NCBI GenBank assembly: GCA_017935805.1
Contig: JAGBGV010000004.1
Span: 1 to 5,508 of the forward strand
From: Clostridia bacterium
GTDB taxonomy: Bacteria > Bacillota_A > Clostridia > Oscillospirales > CAG-272
Reading direction: 5' to 3'
DNA: 5,508 nt
Shown here: positions 1 through 5,508 of the stretch, in pieces
How the letters are laid out: the number at the start of each line of letters is the position of its first letter
Numbering within the stretch: position 1 is the stretch's first letter
The notes under the pieces: model-generated
Database searches by the model: none
Seen by the model: only the letters and a program-made list of their open reading frames with translations
Told to the model about the DNA's origin: nothing
Translations under genes and position numbers: made by a program

Positions 1-1
1 C

Positions 2-1210
2 ATCACACAGGACTACGGCACAGCGATCACAGCTCCCGCAGATCCCACAAAGACAGGTTACACATTCGGCGGTTGGGATAAGGAAATTCCCGCTACAATG
101 CCTGCAGAAAACATGACCATTGCAGCGAAGTGGGGCGCAAACGATTACATCGTTAAGTACTACTCTGAATACGGTTATGCAACAATGAATGATCAGAAGT
201 TCACATACGACGTACCTCAGGCACTTAACGAGAACACATTCCTCCGCACAGGCTACAAGTTTGTAGGTTGGGCAGTAGAACCTGACGGCGAAGCGATCTT
301 TGCAGACGGTGAAATGGTAGTTAACCTTGTACCCGGCGGCGAGATCACACTCTACGCAGTATGGCAGCTGAACATTGATATTCTCCCGTTCAAGACATAC
401 CTTATCTATACAAAGGATGCAGAGCACGGTGAGATCAGCGTAGCACGCAGCAAGATGCCTGCACAGACAACAGTAGTGATCAAGGTAGAAGCAGACAAGG
501 GTTACGAGCTTGACACCCTCACAGCAAAGACATACTACGGCTACACAGTACCGCTCTTCAAGCAGGCAGACGGCACATACACATTCAAGATGCCTATGGC
601 ACAGGTAAACATCACAGCGACCTTCAAGGAGATCGTAGTAGAGCCTGTACATGAATGTCCTGCAGCGAAGTTCGAAGATATCGACACAGAAGCATGGTAT
701 CACGAAGCAGTAGACTTCATGGTAGAGAAGAATCTTATGAACGGTACATCCGAGACAAAGTTCTCTCCTGATGTAACACTTAACAGAGCAATGATCGCAA
801 CAATTCTTTGGAGACTTGAAGGCGAACCTGTTGTTAACTACGCTATGAGCTTCACAGACGTAGAAGCAGATCAGTGGTACACAGAGGCTATCCGTTGGGC
901 AGCATCTACAGGTATCGTTAAGGGCTTCGAGGATGGCACATTCAAGCCTACACAGACTCTGACACGCGAACAGCTTGCAACAATGCTCTACAGATACGAG
1001 CAGACCAAGGGCAAGGGATTCACCGGACTTTGGATGTTCAACCTCAGATATGAGGATGCAGCGGAAGTATCCGAATGGGCATATGAAGCAGTTTGCTGGA
1101 TGACAATGAACGAAATTATCGGCGAAGTTGACGGCAAGTTTGATCCCAAGAGCGGAGCAAGCCGTGCGCTGACAGCTTCAGCAATTTATCTTCTGTCAAA
1201 GGCTGAATAA
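2..1210 (+). CDS. SLH-anchored surface protein with InlB-type repeats (C-terminal part, 5' end outside window)
   Basis: This is the C-terminal 402 residues of a secreted cell-surface protein. The frame is open to the left edge, so the Met at position 98 is internal and the start and signal peptide lie outside. Counting from the first visible residue, an InlB B-type repeat fills about 1-45 (core TGYTFGGW, ending IAAKW). A second fills about 50-122 (TGYKFVGW, ending LYAVW). A divergent InlB-like repeat follows at about 132-210, ending with the typical YTFKMPMAQVNITATF. Three SLH domains close the protein at about 224-270, 284-332 and 350-399. SLH domains of this kind bind secondary cell-wall polymer, and InlB-type repeats usually act as stalks or adhesive modules. 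All 25 lysines I counted use AAG, which suggests selection for high expression. The ligand or substrate cannot be told from the visible part. A plus-strand terminator follows the stop. Confidence 0.9.
   Translation: MTQDYGTAITAPADPTKTGYTFGGWDKEIPATMPAENMTIAAKWGANDYIVKYYSEYGYATMNDQKFTYDVPQALNENTFLRTGYKFVGWAVEPDGEAIFADGEMVVNLVPGGEITLYAVWQLNIDILPFKTYLIYTKDAEHGEISVARSKMPAQTTVVIKVEADKGYELDTLTAKTYYGYTVPLFKQADGTYTFKMPMAQVNITATFKEIVVEPVHECPAAKFEDIDTEAWYHEAVDFMVEKNLMNGTSETKFSPDVTLNRAMIATILWRLEGEPVVNYAMSFTDVEADQWYTEAIRWAASTGIVKGFEDGTFKPTQTLTREQLATMLYRYEQTKGKGFTGLWMFNLRYEDAAEVSEWAYEAVCWMTMNEIIGEVDGKFDPKSGASRALTASAIYLLSKAE
668..1198 (+). other. Three C-terminal SLH domains
   Basis: Each unit starts with an F/Y-x-D-x motif followed by a W-Y/A-x-E-A helix: FEDIDTEAWYHEAV, FTDVEADQWYTEAI and YEDAAEVSEWAYEAV. 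Each ends in a degenerate TRAE-like motif: LNRAM, LTREQ and ASRAL. The middle unit is the most canonical (GFEDGTFKPTQTLTREQLATML). The third has lost the acidic residue of the TRAE motif. In characterised SLH trimers these loops bind pyruvylated cell-wall polysaccharide, so this block is the likely wall anchor. Confidence 0.9.
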
Positions 1211-1225
1211 ACCTTAAAACACAAC

Positions 1226-1258
1226 AAAAAGGCGCAGGCATCACGCTTGCGTCTTTTG
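1226..1258 (+). terminator. Rho-independent terminator of the SLH protein gene
   Basis: The arms 1227-1239 and 1245-1257 form a 13-bp stem with a 5-nt loop, ending in CTTTT and then a T-rich stretch. Two pairs (1232-1252 and 1237-1247) are G-T. They are valid G-U wobbles only when the plus strand is transcribed, so the hairpin belongs to the gene ending at 1210, 16 nt upstream. Confidence 0.85.
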
Positions 1259-1279
1259 ATTTATTCAAATTATAATAAT

Positions 1280-1314
1280 AAGAAAAGACGTACACCAACC
1301 GATGTACGCCTTTT
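1280..1314 (-). terminator. Rho-independent terminator of the alpha-mannosidase gene
   Basis: On the minus strand the arms 1314-1303 and 1294-1283 form a 12-bp stem with an 8-nt loop, followed by TTTTCTT. The pair 1309-1288 is G-U on the minus strand but an A-C mismatch on the plus strand. This assigns it to the minus-strand gene that stops at 1324, 9 nt upstream of the stem. Confidence 0.85.
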
Positions 1315-1323
1315 TGCTTTGAT

Positions 1324-4125
1324 TTATTCGATAACAACAGTCACAACGGACTTTGCGGGAACGTTTACCTTGACCTTGCCGGATTCAATAGGCAGCTCTT
1401 CTATAATGTTCTCGTTTGTGTCGGTGAGATAAGCCTTGGTCATGCCGTTCTTCACGGAGATGTAAGCGGTCTCTTCCTTGCCGAGGTCATCAAAGACACG
1501 GACGGTAGTGCCGCGGCCGTTTTCAGAGTGCTTGATACAGGATGTAACAACGTCGCCTTCAACTGTGAATGCAGTGCCGCAAAGAGGAAGCGTACCCTCG
1601 TGACCTGTGCCGTTCATGTATGCCATGGGATGATTGAACTCAGAGGAGATCTCTCTCATGTCGTCGGTAGAGGCTGCCATAACGCCTACGCGGAAGAGAC
1701 AGTCGCCGCGGTCACAGCACGGATCGGGATTAAATGTAGTGCGGAGCAGAGTTACAGAGCCCTCGCCCTCGTAGTTGCGGTATGCGTACTTGTTGTCGGA
1801 TACGATACCGATCTGGTGCTTTGTTTCGCTGCCGATACCGAGATAGCTGAGGCAGGGTACATCGTGAGGAAGCTCATCACGAACGAGTGTTGCATAGGGA
1901 ATGTCGCAGTAGGACTTACCGTTTGTCTCATAAGTAACGGGAACTGCAAAATTGAGCTGAGGAATGAACTTTCTGTCCTCAGTTTCGATAGTCCAGTAGG
2001 CGTGGATGCTGAATTCGAGGTAACGGCTGCCGTTCTTCAGTGCGACGGAGCAGTTGATGGTGGTCGTGCCGTACTCGATCGAATAATCGATGAACTTGTT
2101 CGGACCGCTTGTGTTTACACGCATGATGCGGACATTTGCCTCGCGGTTCAGGTCAATGATCTTGGTATAGTTGCCTACTATCCAGGACACCATGCCGCGG
2201 TTTGAGCTTTCCTGAATGAGACGGAAGTAGCATGAGGGCTCGTTTATAAGCTGCTCACCTGTTGTCTTATCGTAAAGCTCGATGAGCTCTGCTGTCATTC
2301 TGTCAAATGTTGCGCGGATGTTTTCGTTTTCAATAACGATCGGAGCGTCTATAGAGGGAGCAAACTCGTCGCCGCGCATATACATCCATCCGTTGGGAGT
2401 TACGTGGTCGCCGGGCTCCTTCGGCTGCATAACGATTGTTGTGTAACCGAAAGCGGGAACCTTGACGTGTACCAGGTAGTTTGCGTATTCGTGACCCCAG
2501 AAGCCCATGTTGGTGTCGCTGATCTTTTCGATACAGTATTCCAGCTTGTTTCCGTCGGGGTCGATGAAATCAACATTTCCGTGACCGTATTCGTAGTTCC
2601 AAACAACGATTCTTGCGAACTCGTCTCTGTCATAGCCTGTGGGGTTGAACAGGTGGATTGCACGGACAGGACCGTTGCCGTTTTCAACATTGGTGTAGTT
2701 CCAGCGCTGAGGAGTGCCCTGCTTGAAGCCGGCGCCTGCACCTTCGGTGGTTGAGCCTTCAACATGAACGAAGGGTATCTTACTGGTGTCGATAGCTGCC
2801 GCGATCTTTCTCATGGAAAGGCTTGCGTATGTGTTTACATGAGCGAGGATCTCCTGGAACTGTCCCATTGCGTGTTCACGGCACTCGAGCACACCGGAGC
2901 CGGGGAGAATGTCGTGGAAGTGTGAGAACAGTATCTGACGCCATGACTGGTCAAGATAGTCGGGATCACGCTTCATACCTGCGAGAACGGAAGCGGACGC
3001 AGCCAGCTCTTCAGCTTCGTTGATACGGGCCTCGGAGAAGCGGTTTGCCATCTTGATTCTTGACTGGCTGGTATAGCAACCGGTGAACAGGTAATTCAGC
3101 TCTTTATTGACAACGGGGATCTCTACGCCGGAGTTCTCAATAGCCTCAAAGAACTGCTTGTATGTACCGAACTCGATAGTGGGAGTCAGCGGCCATGATC
3201 TGTATTCGCAAATGCGTTCGATGTCGCGTCTTGTGGGTCCGCCACCGTGGTCGCCTACGCCGTATACGCAGAGGTAGGTATTAACGCCTGTTTCAGCCGC
3301 GAATTCGGGAACGATCTCGAACTTTTCTGTACCAACCTCGCCAAGGTAGCAAACGTATTCGCGGTAAACGAGAACGCGCTTGCCGGAGGGAGCTTCATAG
3401 TAATAGATGCGGGGGTTAGACTCAACGCCTCGCCAGTGGTACATGTATTTAACGCCTGCGTTTGCGAGGATCTCGGGCACGTTTGCGTTGTGACCGAAGG
3501 TATCGGGAACGAAGTCGAGATTGAGTGTGTCGGGATCAATGTCGAGAAGACCGGAGAGGTACTTCTTTGCCTGAAGGATCTGACGTGTCTGGGATTCTCC
3601 GTCAGGCATATTCTTGTCAGGTTCAACCCATTCAGCAGCGGTGACTTCCCATCGTCCTTCCTTGATGCGCATTTTAACTTCATCAAGCATTTCATGGCAG
3701 TGCTTGTCGATGATCTCGTAGGTGGATGCCTGAGACTGACCGTATGTGTAGTCGGGGTACTCGCGCATGATCTCGAGCATGGTACGCATGGTGTCGATAG
3801 TCATTGCGGCGGTCTCGTTGTAGCTCCACTGCCAGTTCATGTCCATGTGGGCGTGACCGATAAAGAGTTCCTTGAAGCTCTTTGCTACGGGTCCGAGGTC
3901 AGCAAGCATTTCCTCAGCTGCAAGGCAGGCGGACTTTGTGATAACGCCTTCTTCATTCAGTGCGCCGAGAAGCATGTCTGCCGCTTCTTCAATTCTGTGG
4001 TCGTAGATGCTGTCCTGGTGCTTGGAGATCGCGTCAAGATAAATAAGCTCGGATACGATTCGCTCTGCCCATTTGCCCTCTTTTTTGTGAGCGATGAGCT
4101 GATTCAGTTTTTCAACATATTTCAT
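1324..4125 (-). CDS. GH38 alpha-mannosidase, cytoplasmic
   Basis: This is a complete 933-residue glycoside hydrolase of family 38, a zinc-dependent retaining enzyme that removes alpha-linked mannose from oligosaccharides. The order is a helical N-terminal region (1-85), the catalytic GH38 domain (about 86-370), the helical middle domain (about 372-445) and the large C-terminal beta domains (about 490-933). By family comparison the zinc ligands are His93 and Asp95 (HAHMDMNW), Asp208 (VPDTFGH, also the nucleophile) and His404 (FHDILPGS). The bacterial signature GDHGGGPT is at 291-298 and YTSQSRIK at 351-358. Length is within the bacterial range of about 870-1010. There is no signal peptide or membrane segment, so it should act inside the cell on imported mannosides. 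ATG at 4125 is supported by an RBS 9 nt upstream. It has its own promoter and terminator, so it is probably monocistronic. Linkage specificity cannot be read from sequence; a mannosylglycerate hydrolase role (MngB-type) is possible, but no such neighbours are visible. Confidence 0.95.
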   Translation of the reverse strand: MKYVEKLNQLIAHKKEGKWAERIVSELIYLDAISKHQDSIYDHRIEEAADMLLGALNEEGVITKSACLAAEEMLADLGPVAKSFKELFIGHAHMDMNWQWSYNETAAMTIDTMRTMLEIMREYPDYTYGQSQASTYEIIDKHCHEMLDEVKMRIKEGRWEVTAAEWVEPDKNMPDGESQTRQILQAKKYLSGLLDIDPDTLNLDFVPDTFGHNANVPEILANAGVKYMYHWRGVESNPRIYYYEAPSGKRVLVYREYVCYLGEVGTEKFEIVPEFAAETGVNTYLCVYGVGDHGGGPTRRDIERICEYRSWPLTPTIEFGTYKQFFEAIENSGVEIPVVNKELNYLFTGCYTSQSRIKMANRFSEARINEAEELAASASVLAGMKRDPDYLDQSWRQILFSHFHDILPGSGVLECREHAMGQFQEILAHVNTYASLSMRKIAAAIDTSKIPFVHVEGSTTEGAGAGFKQGTPQRWNYTNVENGNGPVRAIHLFNPTGYDRDEFARIVVWNYEYGHGNVDFIDPDGNKLEYCIEKISDTNMGFWGHEYANYLVHVKVPAFGYTTIVMQPKEPGDHVTPNGWMYMRGDEFAPSIDAPIVIENENIRATFDRMTAELIELYDKTTGEQLINEPSCYFRLIQESSNRGMVSWIVGNYTKIIDLNREANVRIMRVNTSGPNKFIDYSIEYGTTTINCSVALKNGSRYLEFSIHAYWTIETEDRKFIPQLNFAVPVTYETNGKSYCDIPYATLVRDELPHDVPCLSYLGIGSETKHQIGIVSDNKYAYRNYEGEGSVTLLRTTFNPDPCCDRGDCLFRVGVMAASTDDMREISSEFNHPMAYMNGTGHEGTLPLCGTAFTVEGDVVTSCIKHSENGRGTTVRVFDDLGKEETAYISVKNGMTKAYLTDTNENIIEELPIESGKVKVNVPAKSVVTVVIE

Positions 4126-4134
4126 ATTAATTTA

Positions 4135-4141
4135 TCCTTTC
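4135..4141 (-). promoter_or_regulatory. Ribosome binding site of the alpha-mannosidase
   Basis: The minus strand reads GAAAGGA, followed by 9 nt and then ATG at 4125. The motif and spacing fit a Firmicutes Shine-Dalgarno site and fix the start codon of the mannosidase. Confidence 0.75.
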
Positions 4142-4162
4142 GGAGAAAAGATTTATAAATCG

Positions 4163-4191
4163 ATTTTACCATGATGAAGCGAGTTTGTCAA
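4163..4191 (-). promoter_or_regulatory. Sigma-A type promoter of the alpha-mannosidase
   Basis: The minus strand carries a perfect -35 box TTGACA (4191-4186), a 17-nt spacer and the -10 box TAAAAT (4168-4163), one base from TATAAT. Transcription would start near 4156, giving a leader of about 30 nt that includes the RBS. A second ATTGAC copy lies 11 nt further upstream (4203-4198). I see no clear palindromic operator or cre-like site. The strong consensus suggests robust basal expression. Confidence 0.75.
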
Positions 4192-4220
4192 TGATTAGTC
4201 AATAAAAGTGAAGAAAACCA

Positions 4221-4257
4221 AAAAGAAAAAGCGGACACCGTACCGAATGCCCGCCTT
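4221..4257 (-). terminator. Rho-independent terminator of the HTH-GIN gene
   Basis: On the minus strand the arms 4257-4248 and 4237-4228 pair over 10 bp, with a GC-rich core (GCGGGCA with TGTCCGC) and a 10-nt loop, followed by a T-rich run interrupted by one C. Two pairs (4250-4235 and 4255-4230) are G-U on the minus strand but A-C mismatches on the plus strand. It therefore ends the gene that stops at 4270 and separates it from the mannosidase promoter. Confidence 0.8.
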
Positions 4258-4269
4258 GTTTAATTATCT

Positions 4270-5508
4270 TCATTCCCCTCGCTTTAGCACACACAGGGAA
4301 GATCTCTTGGATATGCGCTCGACTGACTGACCGGTCACTTTGCCAAGATCCATTTTTGCTACTCCACCGAGATCTATTCTTGCATTTCTTGTCTCAAGCT
4401 GCTTCAGATCGATCTTTCCCGTTCCGTTGCAGGTTATCCACAGATTGTCTGCTTCACCGCCGCATTTTATATCCCCTGAACCGTTCACATCCAAGGCGAG
4501 AACACCGCTTGCTTCTCTGAGCAAAACCTCTCCAACGCCGTTTATTTGCAATTTGGGGTTTGCGGTGAATCCACCTTTCACGTGTCCTGAACCGGAGATG
4601 GTAAGTGTTGCGCTTCCTCCGCCTACACAATCATAAGCGATATCTCCGTCACCGTTTATTCTCGCGTTCAGGGTAACGGCGCAAACGAATTGCACGTTTC
4701 CGACACCGTTTATCGTAAGAGAAAACGTATCTATGTTATTTGCGAAAATATCAGCCTCGCCGCTTACGGTAATGTCTGCTGATTTGAAAGGGAATCCCAA
4801 TGTCACGATATTTTCGGAGTTTGCACACATTTTTATATTGCCTCCGTTCGTTAGTCCCGTGTATACTGTCAGCTTGTTCTTCTCCTTTTTGGAGTTTTCT
4901 TCATTGCTTCTCACGCTAAGCTGCAGAGTACCGTCGCGGAGGGAGAAATCGATACTTGAAATGAAAGCTTGGGAACCGCTGGCAAAGATACCGCGTTTAT
5001 GCTCCTCTGCTCCGACGATCTCCACATTGCAGCAGTTGCTCAGAGTAATATCTAGGTTTTCAAAATAATCAAGCTCCGTCTCAAGGGTTGTAGGCGCTGA
5101 CTTGGCTTGCGAAGCGTCATCGTCAAATTCTACCACCCGTATCTCCCCGGTTCCGCGGTTCGTCACAGTCTGCGTTGCATAGTCAGCTACGCTTCCGTCG
5201 GTGAATTCAACATGGCTTTCGTCGGCTGACAGAAGTTTTTTATCAGAGTAACAGCCAATACTCTTAGAACTTGCAACAAGGGGAAGACCGTCAAACTTAT
5301 CAGGGATGACCTCGGTTTCCTTTGCCTTTTCTCCAAACAACTCTCCTACTGATATTCCAAGAGCTTCCGCGAGACTTGGCAAGATACTGATGTCCGGAAG
5401 GCCCGTGCCTCGCTCCCATTTTGAGATAGCCTGAGGAGTAATGGACAGTTTTGTTGCAAGCTCTTCCTGAGTGATCTTTTTTGCCTTGCGTGCCGAGGTT
5501 ATGCGCTC
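4270..5508 (-). CDS. XRE-family HTH protein with C-terminal GIN/DUF2807-type repeat domain (5' end outside window)
   Basis: The visible part is 412 residues, open to the right edge; probably only a few N-terminal residues are missing because the HTH starts immediately. Counting from the first visible residue, 3-58 form a Cro/C1-type HTH, with helix 2 TQEELATKLSI and recognition helix TPQAISKWERG. A short segment at about 98-130 has a DGSVADYATQTV and NRGTGEIRVVEF strand pattern. From about 150 to 390 the protein looks like a DUF2807/GIN-type beta-helix, with G-x-G-hydrophobic turns every 18-20 residues (NGVGNV, NGDGDI, SGSGHV, NGVGEV, NGSGDI, NGTGKI). The C-terminus is basic. No hydrophobic stretch is long enough for a membrane helix, and about nine cysteines are spread through it; both fit a cytoplasmic location. 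It is likely a DNA-binding regulator with the repeat domain as sensor or assembly module; targets and signal are unknown. Lysine codons mix AAA and AAG, unlike the SLH gene, suggesting low expression. Confidence 0.88.
   Translation of the reverse strand, partial: ERITSARKAKKITQEELATKLSITPQAISKWERGTGLPDISILPSLAEALGISVGELFGEKAKETEVIPDKFDGLPLVASSKSIGCYSDKKLLSADESHVEFTDGSVADYATQTVTNRGTGEIRVVEFDDDASQAKSAPTTLETELDYFENLDITLSNCCNVEIVGAEEHKRGIFASGSQAFISSIDFSLRDGTLQLSVRSNEENSKKEKNKLTVYTGLTNGGNIKMCANSENIVTLGFPFKSADITVSGEADIFANNIDTFSLTINGVGNVQFVCAVTLNARINGDGDIAYDCVGGGSATLTISGSGHVKGGFTANPKLQINGVGEVLLREASGVLALDVNGSGDIKCGGEADNLWITCNGTGKIDLKQLETRNARIDLGGVAKMDLGKVTGQSVERISKRSSLCVLKRGE
4351..4764 (-). repeat. 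Eight GIN-type rungs, about 19 residues each
   Basis: Turn motifs start at visible residues 249, 267, 285, 305, 323, 342, 361 and 380, so the steps are 18, 18, 20, 18, 19, 19 and 19. The six inner motifs keep G-x-G followed by a polar residue and I/V. The first (SGEADI) and last (LGGVAKM) are degenerate, as expected for end rungs of a beta-solenoid. The DNA shows related short words, such as CCGTTTAT on the plus strand, but the copies have diverged and no exact tandem repeat remains. Confidence 0.75.
5332..5508 (-). other. Cro/C1-type helix-turn-helix domain
   Basis: Visible residues 1-59 carry the standard signature: SARKAKKITQEELA, then TPQAISKWERG, then LPDISILPSLAEALGISVGEL. Q26, S29, K30 and W31 sit where XRE proteins place the recognition helix, and the closing helices are complete. 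Only the first part of helix 1 may lie outside the window. Confidence 0.92.

Noticed and set aside
98..1210. Starting the surface protein at the ATG at 98
   Set aside because: The frame is open to the left edge and residues upstream of this Met form the first half of an InlB-type repeat, so the Met is internal.
1116..1337. Short minus-strand open frame of 73 codons across the convergent gap
   Set aside because: It spans both terminators and the SLH coding end, and has no RBS or domain.
1528..2205. Plus-strand open frame of 225 codons antisense to the mannosidase
   Set aside because: Same explanation; Val/Cys/Ala-rich with no family signature and overlapped entirely by the GH38 coding sequence.
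3247..4158. Long plus-strand open frame of 303 codons antisense to the mannosidase
   Set aside because: It lies opposite the well-supported GH38 gene, has no recognisable domain, and arises because the real gene rarely uses codons whose complement is a stop.
4126..4269. Possible riboswitch or small RNA in the gap upstream of the mannosidase
   Set aside because: The space is fully used by the RBS, promoter and the terminator of the upstream gene, and the predicted leader of about 30 nt is too short for a riboswitch.
4733..5068. Plus-strand open frame of 111 codons opposite the HTH-GIN gene
   Set aside because: Shadow of the regular GIN repeat coding strand; no domain or RBS support.
4270..5382. 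Starting the HTH-GIN protein at the TTG at 5382
   Set aside because: That TTG encodes a leucine inside the HTH domain. The same frame continues upstream through a complete recognition helix to the window edge.

Overview
The window holds three protein genes and no RNA gene, insertion sequence or CRISPR array that I can see. The gene content suggests an anaerobic, gut-type member of the Clostridia (Oscillospiraceae/Ruminococcaceae-like). The signs are an SLH-anchored surface protein with InlB-type repeats, a cytoplasmic clostridial-style GH38 alpha-mannosidase, moderate GC and Firmicutes-type ribosome binding and promoter sequences. This taxonomic guess is inference, not a match to a known genome.

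Layout: (1) Positions 2-1210, plus strand: the C-terminal 402 residues of a large surface protein. It has two InlB B-type repeats, one divergent InlB-like repeat and three C-terminal SLH domains; the N-terminus lies off the left edge. (2) Positions 1211-1323: a 113-nt convergent gap with two hairpin terminators. The G-U wobble pairs assign one to each strand. (3) Positions 1324-4125, minus strand: a complete 933-residue GH38 alpha-mannosidase with all zinc and nucleophile residues present. (4) Positions 4126-4269: a 144-nt gap holding the mannosidase ribosome binding site, a near-consensus promoter (TTGACA, 17 nt, TAAAAT) and the terminator of the upstream gene. (5) Positions 4270-5508, minus strand: a regulator-like protein that is nearly complete but runs off the right edge. 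It joins an N-terminal XRE/Cro-type helix-turn-helix to a C-terminal DUF2807/GIN-type repeat domain, with no membrane segment between them.

The three genes look like separate transcription units. The surface protein probably sits in the cell wall, and the mannosidase probably trims imported mannosides in the cytoplasm. The HTH-GIN protein is probably an intracellular DNA-binding protein of unknown signal. Nothing in the sequence directly ties the three into one pathway. The HTH-GIN fusion is the most unusual item.
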